Counted from the first letter of the stretch, positions 56,624 to 64,000 are shown. The stretch: 64,000 bases of DNA from an uncultured Muribaculaceae bacterium (GCA_947627615.1 CANQWS010000004.1:41814-105813); one strand, 5' to 3'. Program-made: numbers and translations. The notes: a model not told the origin generated them from the letters alone.

Positions 56624-58102
56624 ATGCAACAGAATAATTGCCAACCTCTGGCGCCGCGCGAGGATGCATGGCGCGAGGAACTCAGAAAATCAATGACGGC
56701 CAAAGAGCGCACGGCAATACTGCGTGCAGTCATGTCGCAGCTTCCGCCCGATTACCGTGTGACCAACAACGAAGAGGTCAACTGCGGCCTTTCGGCGGAG
56801 CAGGCTGTCCTTGAGGCTACGAGATGTCTAGACTGCCCCGACCCGCAATGCGTCACCGGATGTCCGGTCAACATAGACATACCCGGTTTCATCAAAAACA
56901 TCCAGCGGGGCGATTTTGCCATGGCTGCCGCTGTGCTCCGCCAGACATCGGCCCTTCCAGCCGTGTGCGGCCGCGTTTGCCCTCAGGAAAAACAGTGCGA
57001 GAGCCGCTGCATCTACGGCAAGATGAAGAAGCAGCCTGTAGCCATAGGCTATCTGGAACGCTTCGCCGCCGACGAGGAAATGCGCGTGGCAGCGCCCGTC
57101 AAGCCAGTGCCGCCGGATCCCGATGCCGTCAGGATAGCAGTGGCCGGAAGCGGCCCCGCCGGGCTTTCGTTTGCCGGAGAGATGGCGCGCAGAGGCTACG
57201 CCGTTACCGTCTATGAGGCTCTCCATGAGATAGGCGGTGTGCTCATCTACGGTATTCCGGAGTTCCGTCTGCCAAACTCCATTGTCGAGGCCGAGATTCG
57301 CAAACTCGAGGCGCTTGGCGTGAAATTCATAAAGGACTGCATAGTAGGAAAGACCATAAGCTACGAAGACCTGCGGCAGATGGGCTTCTCGGGCCTTTTC
57401 GTGGCCTCGGGAGCCGGACTTCCCCGTTTTATGGGCATTCCGGGCGAGAATCTCATCGGCGTTATGTCAAGCAACGAGTATCTCACCCGCGTGAACCTGA
57501 TGGGTGCCGGACGCGAGGGCTATGACACCCCGGTGACACGTGGCCGTAAGGCCATAATTGTCGGCGGCGGCAACACCGCCATGGACTCCGTGCGCACGGC
57601 CCGGCGTATGGGCGCTGAAAAAGCAGTCATTGTCTATCGACGCAGCGAGGCCGAGATGCCGGCGCGTATCGAGGAAGTGGCTCATGCCAAAGAGGAAGGC
57701 GTGGAATTCATGACCTTGCACAATCCGGTGGAATATCTCGGCGATGACAAGGGCCATGTGAGGGCGGTCAGACTCCAGCGCATGGAGCTTGGCGAGCCGG
57801 ACGAATCCGGACGCCGCTCGCCTGTTCCCGTTCCGGGCGATATAGTGGAGGTGGAGACCGATCTGGTGATTGTCAGCGTGGGCGTTTCGCCAAATCCGCT
57901 TATCCCTCATGCTATCGAGGGTCTTGAGGTGGGACGCCGCGGCACCATTGAGGTCGATTCCGAAACAATGGAATCGTCCGTGCCTGACCTTTTTGCCGGC
58001 GGAGATATTGTGCGCGGTGGCGCCACTGTCATACTCGCCATGGGCGACGGACGCCGCGCCGCGGCTGCAATGGATTCCAAGCTGAAATCCGGGAATCGCT
58101 AA
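56624..58102 (+). CDS. nfnB: NfnB/GltA-type NADPH-dependent oxidoreductase subunit
   Basis: 492 residues. The N-terminal iron-sulfur cluster domain has CLDCPDPQCVTGCPVNIDIP and CGRVCPQEKQCESRC. It is followed by an FAD-binding glutamate-synthase-small-subunit-like domain (AGSGPAGLSFAGEM) and the NADPH site (VGGGNTAMDSVRTARRMG). It could be named GltA (glutamate synthase, NADPH), but no large glutamate synthase gene is nearby and it directly follows nfnA, so the Nfn complex is preferred. No terminator is apparent before the convergent cls gene, 14 bp away. Confidence 0.9.
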   Translation: MQQNNCQPLAPREDAWREELRKSMTAKERTAILRAVMSQLPPDYRVTNNEEVNCGLSAEQAVLEATRCLDCPDPQCVTGCPVNIDIPGFIKNIQRGDFAMAAAVLRQTSALPAVCGRVCPQEKQCESRCIYGKMKKQPVAIGYLERFAADEEMRVAAPVKPVPPDPDAVRIAVAGSGPAGLSFAGEMARRGYAVTVYEALHEIGGVLIYGIPEFRLPNSIVEAEIRKLEALGVKFIKDCIVGKTISYEDLRQMGFSGLFVASGAGLPRFMGIPGENLIGVMSSNEYLTRVNLMGAGREGYDTPVTRGRKAIIVGGGNTAMDSVRTARRMGAEKAVIVYRRSEAEMPARIEEVAHAKEEGVEFMTLHNPVEYLGDDKGHVRAVRLQRMELGEPDESGRRSPVPVPGDIVEVETDLVIVSVGVSPNPLIPHAIEGLEVGRRGTIEVDSETMESSVPDLFAGGDIVRGGATVILAMGDGRRAAAAMDSKLKSGNR

Positions 58103-58116
58103 GATAATTTGATATT

Positions 58117-59550
58117 TTACAGCACAGGGCTAAGGAGACGTACTATCGACTCCTTGGCCTTTTGTGTTATGGGACGCCGGCGCCATTGCGAAGGCCTTAC
58201 GCGTTCGCAATCCTGCAGGTCGGTCATAAACTGACGCCGCAGCTGGGCGTTGATGTCGTTCGAGAAAATGAACATGGTGTCCTCGAAATTGTGTTCAAAG
58301 CTGCGGAAATCAATGTTGGCCGAGCCTACGGCGCTGACTTTGTCGTCGATTATCATGACCTTGCTGTGGAGCATTCCGCTCTTGAACAGATAGATTTTTA
58401 TTCCGGCCCTGAGACACTGCATTATATAGCTGTAGGATGCAAGAGTGAGTGTCGCCGAATCGCTTTTGTAGGGAATCATGACCCTGACGTCGACCCTTGA
58501 CAGGGCTGCCGCCTGCAGGGCGCTGAGCATGGCCTCGGTAGGGAGGAAGTAGGGCGTCTGTATGTATACGCGCTTCTTGGCGTTGCCAATGGCCTTGAGC
58601 ATGTAGAGGCTTATGTTGCTCCATTCGCTTGTGGGGCCGCATCTCATCATCTGGAGTCCGGCTCCCTTTCCCGGCGCAGTGGCGGGGGAGAGGTCCACGC
58701 GTTCCTCCAAAAGCGGCTGCCCCATGAATGACCAGTCAACGGCAAACGAATATTCCACCGCGGCAACCGCCGGCCCTTCGATGCGGATATGGGTGTCGCG
58801 CCAGCAAGCGAATTTCTTGCCGCCGTCGATATATCTGTCGGCCACGTTCATGCCTCCGAGATAGGCCGTCTTGCCGTCAATTACGGCAAGCTTCCTGTGG
58901 TTGCGCCAGTTTATTCTGGTGGCGAACGGCGGGAAATTGACCTTGAAAAAAGGATGGATGCTTATTCCGGCTTCGCTCAGCGATTTGAAGTATTTCTTGT
59001 CCACGCCCCAGCATCCGAAATCGTCATAGATTACACGCACCTTCACTCCGGCCCTGACTCTCTCGGCGAGAATGTCGCGGAGGCGGCGTCCGGTCTCGTC
59101 ATCCTCTATTATATAATATTGCAGATGGATGTATTCCCGGGCATTCTTCAGGTCCTCGAAAAGAGCCTTGAATTTTTCCTCGCCGTGATTATAGACCTCC
59201 ACGCGGTTGTCGGGATAATACAGGGCGCCGGTAAGCGAGCGCCCCAGTTCCACGAGCTGGCGCATCTCCTGATTGAAATCCTCGGGTATGGTGGAATGGT
59301 AATCGCCTTCGCTTTCACGCAGTTTCCGCTTCTTGCGCCTGGAAATCATGCGGGTGTTCTTGATGCTCCGGCCAAAAAATATGTAAAGGATGATTCCGCC
59401 TACTGGAAACAGCAGCAGCACCGTTATCCATGCGAGGGACTTCAGCGGATTCCGGTTTTCCGACAGTACGACGCCCACGATGCTGATCACTGTGATTCCG
59501 TAGGCAATCATCAGCAACCAATACATCCAGTTAAGTGTCGCGGTCAGCAT
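58117..59550 (-). CDS. cls: Cardiolipin synthase (phospholipase D family)
   Basis: 477 residues. Two N-terminal membrane helices (about 5-60, with LAWITVLLLFPVGGIILYIFFG) anchor it. The catalytic core has two HKD motifs: HRKLAVIDGKTAYLGG and HSKVMIIDDKVSAVGSANID, both intact. It joins two phosphatidylglycerol molecules (or PG and another phospholipid) to cardiolipin at the inner membrane. A degenerate -7-like TATCTTTA lies on the minus strand at 59582-59589. Confidence 0.95.
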   Translation of the reverse strand: MLTATLNWMYWLLMIAYGITVISIVGVVLSENRNPLKSLAWITVLLLFPVGGIILYIFFGRSIKNTRMISRRKKRKLRESEGDYHSTIPEDFNQEMRQLVELGRSLTGALYYPDNRVEVYNHGEEKFKALFEDLKNAREYIHLQYYIIEDDETGRRLRDILAERVRAGVKVRVIYDDFGCWGVDKKYFKSLSEAGISIHPFFKVNFPPFATRINWRNHRKLAVIDGKTAYLGGMNVADRYIDGGKKFACWRDTHIRIEGPAVAAVEYSFAVDWSFMGQPLLEERVDLSPATAPGKGAGLQMMRCGPTSEWSNISLYMLKAIGNAKKRVYIQTPYFLPTEAMLSALQAAALSRVDVRVMIPYKSDSATLTLASYSYIMQCLRAGIKIYLFKSGMLHSKVMIIDDKVSAVGSANIDFRSFEHNFEDTMFIFSNDINAQLRRQFMTDLQDCERVRPSQWRRRPITQKAKESIVRLLSPVL

Positions 59551-59670
59551 GTTGTTGTCAGGTCTGTTGGTTTATCAGGCGTAAAGATACGTCATTTAAT
59601 ATTTTGCAGCCTAATAATTGCACAAAAAAATGTTGGCAGTGCATCCGCCGTGAAACCGCACAAATAAATC

Positions 59671-59705
59671 GGCGGGGCAGTTCCGGATTCCGGAGCCGCC
59701 CCGCC
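59671..59705 (-). terminator. Terminator of the rpsF-rpsR-rplI operon
   Basis: GGCGGGGC (59671-59678) and GCCCCGCC (59698-59705), with a foldable CCGG-containing loop. On the minus strand GATTTATTTGTG follows. Confidence 0.75.
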
Positions 59706-59729
59706 TTTGTGGGTTATCTTTTCGGGAAA

Positions 59730-60173
59730 TTATTCGCTTACCACTTCGAAGGGTATTTCAACGGAAATTTCCTTGTGGAGATTAATGGTTGCGCCATAGT
59801 TGCCGACTTCCTTGATGGTTCCCTTGACCACGATGTTCTTGCGGTCAATGTTGAAACCGAGTTTTTCAAGAGCCTCGGCGATCTGGATGGCATTGACAGA
59901 ACCGAAGATTGTGCCGGTGGAGCTGGTCTTGGCGCCTATGGTGAGGGCCACGTCCTTGAGCTGTTCGGCCAGAGCCTCGGCGTCGGCTTTGATTTTGGCA
60001 AGCTTGTGGGCGCGCTGGCGCTGGTTCTCGGCCAGGACCTTCAGAGCTGAAGGAGATGCTATCACAGCTTTGCCTTGGGGGATAAGGTAGTTGCGGCCAT
60101 AACCTGACTTCACTTCTACCACATCATCTTTATATCCGAGATTGGAGATATCTTCCTTAAGAATGATCTTCAT
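59730..60173 (-). CDS. rplI: 50S ribosomal protein L9
   Basis: 147 residues. The family start MKIILKEDISNLGYKDDVVEVKSGYGRNYLIPQGKA is present, with a long connecting helix (about 40-75) and a C-terminal RNA-binding domain. L9 stabilises the L1 stalk region. It is the last gene of rpsF-rpsR-rplI, starting 33 bp after rpsR. Confidence 0.98.
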   Translation of the reverse strand: MKIILKEDISNLGYKDDVVEVKSGYGRNYLIPQGKAVIASPSALKVLAENQRQRAHKLAKIKADAEALAEQLKDVALTIGAKTSSTGTIFGSVNAIQIAEALEKLGFNIDRKNIVVKGTIKEVGNYGATINLHKEISVEIPFEVVSE

Positions 60174-60206
60174 AATGTTTTCGCGTTTTAAAGTCAGCAG
60201 TTAGGT

Positions 60207-60476
60207 TTATTTCATCAAGTCTGTAACGTAAGGCAGAAGTGCCAGATGGCGGGCACGCTTCACAGCCTTTGCCACACGGCGCTGGAATTTCAGCGAGGTG
60301 CCGGTGATGCGGCGGGGAAGAATCTTACCCTGTTCGTTGAGGAATTTCTTGAGGAATTCAGGATCCTTGTAATCGATATACTTGATGCCACTGCGTTTGA
60401 AACGGCAATATTTTTTCTTTTTCACGTCAACTGACATGGGAGTCAGATAGCGGATTTCTGATTGTGTCTGTGCCAT
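60207..60476 (-). CDS. rpsR: 30S ribosomal protein S18
   Basis: 89 residues with the family core [52 protein letters not shown]18 pairs with S6 on the 30S platform. It starts 3 bp after the rpsF stop, so the two are co-translated. Confidence 0.98.
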   Translation of the reverse strand: MAQTQSEIRYLTPMSVDVKKKKYCRFKRSGIKYIDYKDPEFLKKFLNEQGKILPRRITGTSLKFQRRVAKAVKRARHLALLPYVTDLMK

Positions 60477-60479
60477 TGT

Positions 60480-60860
60480 TTAGCCCTCCTTTTCTTCGGT
60501 TACTACAACTTCTTCTTTCACTGTCTCTGCTTTGCCTGCTTTCAGACTGCGGCGCTTTTCAGCGTATTCTGCAGCATACTTGTCGAGGCGGAAGGTCAGA
60601 AAACGGAGCACGCGCTCATCACGGCGATAAGCGGTTTCGAGTTTCTTAACGATGGTGGGTGCGCCTTCGAATTCAATCAGGGTGTAGAATCCGGTTGATT
60701 TTTTCTGGATGGGATAGGCGAGCTTGCGCAGACCCCAGTTCTCTGTGTTCACAATGGTGGCACCGTTATCGGTGAGCACTGTGCTGAACTTTTCTACCGC
60801 TTCCTTCATCTGAGCGTCAGACAAAACGGGAGTTAAAATGAAAACGGTTTCGTACTTCAT
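60480..60860 (-). CDS. rpsF: 30S ribosomal protein S6
   Basis: 126 residues: [46 protein letters not shown] and the C-terminal [16 protein letters not shown]. The tail is acidic and rich in Lys/Glu. S6 binds S18 in the 30S platform; the pair also regulates this operon in some bacteria. The promoter is at 60916-60946. Confidence 0.98.
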   Translation of the reverse strand: MKYETVFILTPVLSDAQMKEAVEKFSTVLTDNGATIVNTENWGLRKLAYPIQKKSTGFYTLIEFEGAPTIVKKLETAYRRDERVLRFLTFRLDKYAAEYAEKRRSLKAGKAETVKEEVVVTEEKEG

Positions 60861-60892
60861 GTTTTGTTATTGTTTGATTTTTAGTTTGTTGA

Positions 60893-60911
60893 GCTATTCT
60901 TTCAGAATTGC
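60893..60911 (-). promoter_or_regulatory. Hairpin at the start of the rpsF leader
   Basis: On the minus strand ATTCT-GAA-AGAAT, extended by GC/GC with one A-A mismatch, preceded by ACCG. It resembles the CCG-plus-stem element bound by S6-S18 in other bacteria, but it starts right at the predicted transcription start, so it may be incomplete. Low certainty. Confidence 0.25.
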
Positions 60912-60915
60912 GGTG

Positions 60916-60946
60916 CAAAGTTACGAATTTTCCACCTAATATCCAA
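60916..60946 (-). promoter_or_regulatory. Promoter of the rpsF-rpsR-rplI operon
   Basis: On the minus strand TTG (60946-60944), a 20-nt spacer and TAACTTTG (60923-60916). Confidence 0.8.
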
Positions 60947-60980
60947 TAAATCTGAGCTATTTCAGAAAATTAATAGCTGT

Positions 60981-61005
60981 ATATAACAAATGCATATAAC
61001 AAATG
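60981..61005. repeat. Tandem 12-bp repeat
   Basis: Two copies of ATATAACAAATG separated by one base, just beside the terminator at 61005-61027. Confidence 0.6.
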
Positions 61006-61027
61006 TGGCGGCAAATGATGCCGCCAC
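61005..61027 (-). terminator. Intrinsic terminator after the 51-residue ORF
   Basis: A perfect 9-bp stem GTGGCGGCA / TGCCGCCAC with a 5-nt loop (AATGA). On the minus strand ATTTGTTATATGCATTTGTT follows, T-rich. It lies 25 bp beyond the small ORF stop. Confidence 0.75.
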
Positions 61028-61051
61028 TGTCTTGAATTCGCTTCAAGTGAT

Positions 61052-61207
61052 TCAGTTGAGAACAACGCCCGGGAGCTGCATTGCGGTTTTTGCCGGAGCT
61101 ACGTAGGAGCGGGCAAACTGGCGCAGAAAGTCAATGGTCCTTTTCCGGGGCATCATGTCTGATTCCTGATTTTTTGATGTTTGTCGTGGAGTAGAAGTTT
61201 TAAGCAT
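61052..61207 (-). CDS. Small basic protein (51 residues), probable unannotated gene
   Basis: 51 residues from the ATG at 61207, below the length limit of usual ORF callers. It has two parts: a polar N-terminal 17 residues, then a basic amphipathic segment starting at a second ATG pair (61156/61153) that reads MMPRKRTIDFLRQFARSYVA and ends in AMQLPGVVLN. The later ATG would give a 34-residue peptide. I recall similar short basic peptides in Bacteroidales genomes, but cannot confirm homologues here. A perfect terminator lies 25 bp downstream, favouring a real gene. No clear -7 box was found upstream. Confidence 0.5.
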   Translation of the reverse strand: MLKTSTPRQTSKNQESDMMPRKRTIDFLRQFARSYVAPAKTAMQLPGVVLN

Positions 61208-61345
61208 AGGCGATATAATAATTCAAAAGTTGACAAGGGGCGTGCCTCTATTCTCAAGGCTTTCTCTTTTAACGCATTCACATAAACGTTTAGTATGCTT
61301 TGCCGGTTGAATTTTTTACGTTTTTAAGCCATTCTTTTTATTGTG

Positions 61346-61391
61346 CGCTATGTGTTAAAGCGGAGTTAAACTATGTTAACCCCATTCCGCT
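61346..61391. promoter_or_regulatory. Possible operator upstream of the ECF sigma gene
   Basis: CGCTATGTGTTAAA (61346-61359), then AGCGGA-GTTAA and GTTAAC/TCCGCT, which can pair into an irregular hairpin just upstream of the sigma gene's -33 element. Three GTTAA words lie within 30 bp. Confidence 0.3.
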
Positions 61392-61405
61392 ATTATTTAA
61401 TGTGC

Positions 61406-61436
61406 TTGCTGAATTGGTGAAAATGCATTAAATTTG
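61406..61436 (+). promoter_or_regulatory. Promoter of the ECF sigma gene (rpoE-like)
   Basis: TTG (61406-61408), a 20-nt spacer and TAAATTTG (61429-61436), near consensus. It predicts an unusually long leader of about 160 nt. Confidence 0.75.
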
Positions 61437-61442
61437 TATTCC

Positions 61443-61601
61443 AATATGCAAATAGTAATGCGATTTTGCCAGTTAACGGCATCATTTTCATGGCAAATTT
61501 GCAGCAAATAGTGATAAGATAATTTAATATTACCTGACAACCTAACCCTAAAGAGCCTATAGATTATACTGCTACTTAACAATCATTTTGACTCTACAGC
61601 A
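61443..61601 (+). other. Long untranslated leader of the ECF sigma gene
   Basis: About 160 nt without SD. It contains a 9-mer repeated 56 bp apart (GCAAATAGT at 61448 and 61504) and short upstream ORFs (from 61458, 17 codons; from 61490, 10 codons). Translational control is possible but not shown. Confidence 0.35.
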
Positions 61602-62192
61602 ATGCAAAAAACTTCCCGGCTTACGGACGACCTTCTGGTCGCCGCATACGCCAACGGTGACAATCAGGCTTTCGATACTTTATTGAAACGGCATCAGTCG
61701 CGCGTTTTTTCCTACATCTACTCCGTGGTGAAGAATCGCGATGTGGCCGATGATATTTTTCAGGAGACTTTCGTAAAAGCCATCACCACCATAAAGCAGG
61801 GCCGTTACTCCGAGACAGGCAAATTCGGTGCCTGGATTTCAAGAATAGCCCACAACCTGATAATTGACTATTACCGTCAGGAGAAAAGCGAGAACACAAT
61901 GTCGGCCGACGATGAGAATGTCGACGTGCTCAACCGTCGCGAGCTTTCGGAGACCAACATCGAAGACATGATGGTCTCGGAGCAGATCCACAACGATGTG
62001 CGCCGCATTATCGACGCCCTCCCCGAGAACCAGCGTGAGGTGCTGATGATGCGCTACTATAAGGACATGTCGTTCAAGGAAATCGCCGAAGCCACCCAGG
62101 TGAGCATCAACACCGCCCTTGGCCGCATGCGCTATGCCATTCTCAATATGCGTCGCATAGCATCGGAAAACAATATCGCCCTCACTCTCTGA
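61602..62192 (+). CDS. ECF-family RNA polymerase sigma factor (conserved Bacteroidales RpoE-type)
   Basis: 196 residues. Region 2 (about 25-95) has the core-binding stretch DVADDIFQETFVKAITTI and the -10 contact FGAWISRIAHNLIIDYYR; region 4 (about 130-185) has the helix-turn-helix MSFKEIAEATQVSINTALGRMRYAI. It directs RNA polymerase to alternative promoters. It is transcribed alone from a near-consensus housekeeping promoter with a long leader; no anti-sigma gene (FecR) is adjacent on the same strand. A strong terminator follows. Confidence 0.95.
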   Translation: MQKTSRLTDDLLVAAYANGDNQAFDTLLKRHQSRVFSYIYSVVKNRDVADDIFQETFVKAITTIKQGRYSETGKFGAWISRIAHNLIIDYYRQEKSENTMSADDENVDVLNRRELSETNIEDMMVSEQIHNDVRRIIDALPENQREVLMMRYYKDMSFKEIAEATQVSINTALGRMRYAILNMRRIASENNIALTL

Positions 62193-62224
62193 CGCCAATC
62201 CTCTCTGTCCTCTCCATTACGGCT

Positions 62225-62262
62225 AAGGCCATGCCTCGGGATTCCGCTCCCGGCATGGCCTT
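62225..62262. terminator. Terminator after the ECF sigma gene
   Basis: AAGGCCATGCC (62225-62235) and GGCATGGCCTT (62252-62262), a perfect 11-bp stem with an inner GGGA/TCCC. Convergent gene on the minus strand, so it may serve both directions. Confidence 0.8.
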
Positions 62263-62284
62263 TGCTGTGTCATATAGCCTTGAG

Positions 62285-62644
62285 TCACTTCTGCCGGTGT
62301 TGGCGGGCAACGTCGTCGTCAATCGTGAACCACGGGCTGATGAGCAGATAAAGTTCGCCTATGAACAGGCCCGCGTAAAGCCCGATGTTCGTAAGGTCGC
62401 CTATGGTGACGACACCGCTGTTGAAAATATTCTTGATTCCCGTCACGGCAAAGATGACGGTGACGGCGATGGCCGCTAAGTAGAGGCCGTACTCAATATA
62501 GGATACGAGGCGCACCCGGCGCTCGGGCAGACGGTTCATCACCTTGCGGGTGAACCATGGCGAGGGGGGAGCGGTCAGTCTGTTGCGTTGGAGCATATCG
62601 CGGAGCTCGCGGTCGTTGAGGCGGTCATGTCTGTTTTCTTGCAT
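62285..62644 (-). CDS. Small membrane protein downstream of an ECF sigma gene (possible anti-sigma factor)
   Basis: 119 residues. An N-terminal basic, cytosolic part (about 1-45, with LRDMLQRNRLTAPPSPWFTRKVM) is followed by two membrane helices (about 50-70 and 83-105). Its start is 10 bp after the sigma gene on the same strand. This layout suits a membrane partner that restrains the sigma factor, but no zinc-binding HxxxCxxC motif is present, so it is not a classical ZAS anti-sigma. Function by position only. Confidence 0.75.
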   Translation of the reverse strand: MQENRHDRLNDRELRDMLQRNRLTAPPSPWFTRKVMNRLPERRVRLVSYIEYGLYLAAIAVTVIFAVTGIKNIFNSGVVTIGDLTNIGLYAGLFIGELYLLISPWFTIDDDVARQHRQK

Positions 62645-62654
62645 ATTGAAAAAA

Positions 62655-63212
62655 TTATTCCGGAGAGTTGGGTGTATCGGTTAGTTCTCTGGCCATTTTG
62701 TTCTTGGCCCTGTGCAGGTGGCTCTTCACCGTGCCGGAGGGGAGTCCGGTTATGCGGCAGATTTCCTTGATGGGGAGGTCGTCGATGTAGAACAGTACCA
62801 CTATCGAACGTTCGGTCTCGGTCAGCGACGACATGGCCTGGCGGATGTCGTGGCGCATCTCCACGAGCCGGCTGTCGCTGTCGCTTGCCGGAGCGTCGGC
62901 ATCCGGCCGGTAGTCATCGGGCAGGCGGTATTCGCGGCATCGCCGGGTGTAGTCGATATACTCCCGGTAAGCGATGGAAATGAGCCATGTGCGGAACCGC
63001 GCCAGTGCCCGGAACGAACGTAGGCTCGTGTAGGCGCTGAGAAACGTCTCCTGCGCCAGATCGTCAGTGAGAGCCGCATCGCCCATGGTGAGCCGGTAAA
63101 GGAAATTCCTCACCGCAGGCGCGTTCTCGTTCACGAGCCGCTCGAATGCGCGACGGTCATCCAGCGTCACGCATCGGGTTATGAGTGATATTTCCTCAAT
63201 CTTGCTCAGCAT
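62655..63212 (-). CDS. ECF-family RNA polymerase sigma factor (second)
   Basis: 185 residues. Region 2: DDLAQETFLSAYTSLRSF and the recognition helix FRTWLISIAYREYIDYTRR; region 4: LPIKEICRITGLPSGTVKSHLHRAKNKM. Its start overlaps the last 17 bp of the upstream membrane-protein gene and a small membrane-protein gene follows 10 bp downstream, so three genes form one operon. Distinct from the plus-strand ECF sigma factor at 61.6 kb (about 30% shared by eye only). Confidence 0.94.
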   Translation of the reverse strand: MLSKIEEISLITRCVTLDDRRAFERLVNENAPAVRNFLYRLTMGDAALTDDLAQETFLSAYTSLRSFRALARFRTWLISIAYREYIDYTRRCREYRLPDDYRPDADAPASDSDSRLVEMRHDIRQAMSSLTETERSIVVLFYIDDLPIKEICRITGLPSGTVKSHLHRAKNKMARELTDTPNSPE

Positions 63213-63873
63213 CGGAAGGTGAGTCTGTGCCGGTAGATTTTTTTCTTGATTTGATGCGTCGGGCTATGCTGTCGTAATTCTCGACAACGTAGACCGCCAG
63301 ACGCGAGAATCCTATGAATAGAAATATGTAGCCTGTCGGTGATATGAAGAACCGGAATGCGAGGATGGCCACGCCCCAGCCTATCCACACGAGACCTGAC
63401 TGTAGTTTGTTGCCTGCGGTCTTCTGGCTCTGGAAGAATGAGTCAGGCAGGTTTATGCCGTGGTTCACAGCATTGTTGACCGTGTCGAAAAACATCTTCT
63501 TTTTCTGGGTGAAATAGCGCATTATGAAGAACACTATGAGCACCATGGCGGCCAGCGGTATAAAAGTCCCGAAGATTATGGCTGTGACAGCCACCACATT
63601 TCCGGATATGGCCTCGCTGAGGCTGTAGCCATTGTGTCGTCCGGCGTCCGTATCTTCCGGTTCCTGGCTTTCGGCGGCCACTTCGTAGACCACCGTCTCC
63701 GATATCGAGTCAGCTTCCATTGTCATTATCTGTTCGGCGTTCTGTGTGGCCTGTTTCAGATTGTGTCTGGCCTTTTCAACCGCATTGTTGTTGCCGGCGT
63801 AGGCCGGGGAATAAGCTAATGTGCCGATGGCCATGACGAGAGATAGGAGCAGAGTGGAGATTTTATGTTTCAT
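63196..63873 (-). CDS. Membrane protein (DUF6249-like), first gene of an ECF sigma operon
   Basis: 225 residues from the ATG at 63873, where a signal peptide begins (MKHKISTLLLSLVMAIG). A periplasmic stretch (about 25-85) rich in Glu/Ala is followed by a helix around 90-120, a charged loop (TQKKKMFFDTVNNAVNHG), two close hydrophobic segments around 160-200 and a basic tail. The frame to 63966 lies upstream of the -7 box's transcript start and is rejected. Its 3' end overlaps the sigma gene by 17 bp. It may sense envelope state; unproven. Confidence 0.75.
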   Translation of the reverse strand: MKHKISTLLLSLVMAIGTLAYSPAYAGNNNAVEKARHNLKQATQNAEQIMTMEADSISETVVYEVAAESQEPEDTDAGRHNGYSLSEAISGNVVAVTAIIFGTFIPLAAMVLIVFFIMRYFTQKKKMFFDTVNNAVNHGINLPDSFFQSQKTAGNKLQSGLVWIGWGVAILAFRFFISPTGYIFLFIGFSRLAVYVVENYDSIARRIKSRKKSTGTDSPSDAEQD

Positions 63874-63953
63874 GTCTGTTTGTGTGATGGAGTTTTTTTG
63901 TCTGTTTCTGACTCTTTGACGTTGTGTCAGGGACAAAAGGTTGCACTGCGCCG

Positions 63954-63961
63954 CAAAATTA
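63954..63961 (-). promoter_or_regulatory. -7 box for the DUF6249-sigma operon
   Basis: TAATTTTG on the minus strand; the predicted leader to 63873 is about 75 nt. A partial TAATTTT at the right edge of the window (plus strand) may belong to a divergent promoter beyond it. Confidence 0.6.
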
Positions 63962-64000
63962 CTCAATAAATTGTTTGTGGACGGGAAATTTACTAATTTT

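Noticed and set aside
56624..58102. Glutamate synthase small subunit (gltD) as the sole identity
   Set aside because: No large subunit gene is near and the gene directly follows nfnA; the Nfn reading fits better, though the name GltA is common for this family.
61397..61582. 61-residue minus-strand ORF upstream of the ECF sigma gene
   Set aside because: Overlaps the sigma promoter and leader; no family features, unlike the small ORF at 61052-61207.
62285..62644. Classical zinc anti-sigma factor
   Set aside because: No HxxxCxxC motif; only position supports an anti-sigma role.

Overview
The window looks like chromosomal DNA from a Bacteroidales bacterium, most likely Muribaculaceae or a close relative (inference). 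Supporting signs are GC-rich coding DNA, promoters of the Bacteroidetes type (a -33 TTG/TTTG, a 19-23 nt spacer and a -7 box TAnnTTTG), almost no Shine-Dalgarno sequences, and gene families typical of the phylum: DUF4890, DUF4250, an HU-SPOR fusion, a 330-residue EF-Ts, TamB, paired parvulins next to an OstA-like protein, and a sorting-type C-terminal tail on a secreted protein. I saw no rRNA, tRNA, insertion sequence, prophage or CRISPR array. The window reads as core genome with a few accessory genes.

Layout. 1-4.1 kb (minus): a Ser/Thr kinase cut by the window edge, its FHA/zinc-ribbon partner, then tsf, rpsB, rpsI and rplM. 4.2-8.2 kb: a secreted GH32 fructan hydrolase (plus), convergent with a translationally coupled SemiSWEET / FecCD permease / ABC ATPase operon (minus). 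8.3-16.1 kb (plus): a cysteine-rich VWA protein, an unknown 384-residue protein and an RND efflux operon in the order outer-membrane factor, adaptor, pump. 16.1-18.3 kb: a secreted protein (minus) and a gene-poor, AT-rich stretch with palindromes and a possible small RNA. 18.3-23.2 kb (plus): a DUF4890 protein, GH20 hexosaminidase, serC and serA. 23.3-30.6 kb (minus): tamB, an unknown secreted protein, dgt and DUF4250, the first three joined by overlapping start/stop codons.

30.7-35.6 kb: aquaporin (plus), facing a PD40 protein, cstA, hisK-type phosphatase and a thioredoxin-fold lipoprotein (minus). 35.8-37.9 kb (plus): kdsB and a catalytically dead M16-type protein. 37.9-48.8 kb (minus): guaB, two periplasmic parvulin chaperones, OstA-like, mutL and HU-SPOR, with one plus-strand secreted MORN/zinc-finger gene inserted after guaB. 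49.0-51.2 kb (plus): a lipid kinase and ychF. 51.3-55.6 kb (minus): ferritin, yidC, pyrG. 55.8-58.1 kb (plus): NfnA/NfnB-type ferredoxin-NADP oxidoreductase. 58.1-60.9 kb (minus): cardiolipin synthase and rpsF-rpsR-rplI. 61.0-64 kb: an unannotated 51-residue ORF, a conserved ECF sigma factor (plus), and a second ECF sigma factor flanked by two membrane-protein genes (minus).

Many genes concern envelope biogenesis: TamB, the OstA-like protein, SurA-like chaperones, KdsB, YidC, cardiolipin synthase and RND efflux. The promoter boxes were useful for choosing starts: several of the longest open frames begin at or upstream of their own -7 box, so downstream starts were chosen.

Nothing here is clearly a new multi-gene system. 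The most worthwhile leads are a phased TGTCAA operator array upstream of mutL, the uncalled small gene at 61.1 kb, the possible small RNA near 17.9 kb, the SemiSWEET-ABC coupling, and an aquaporin with an altered selectivity filter.
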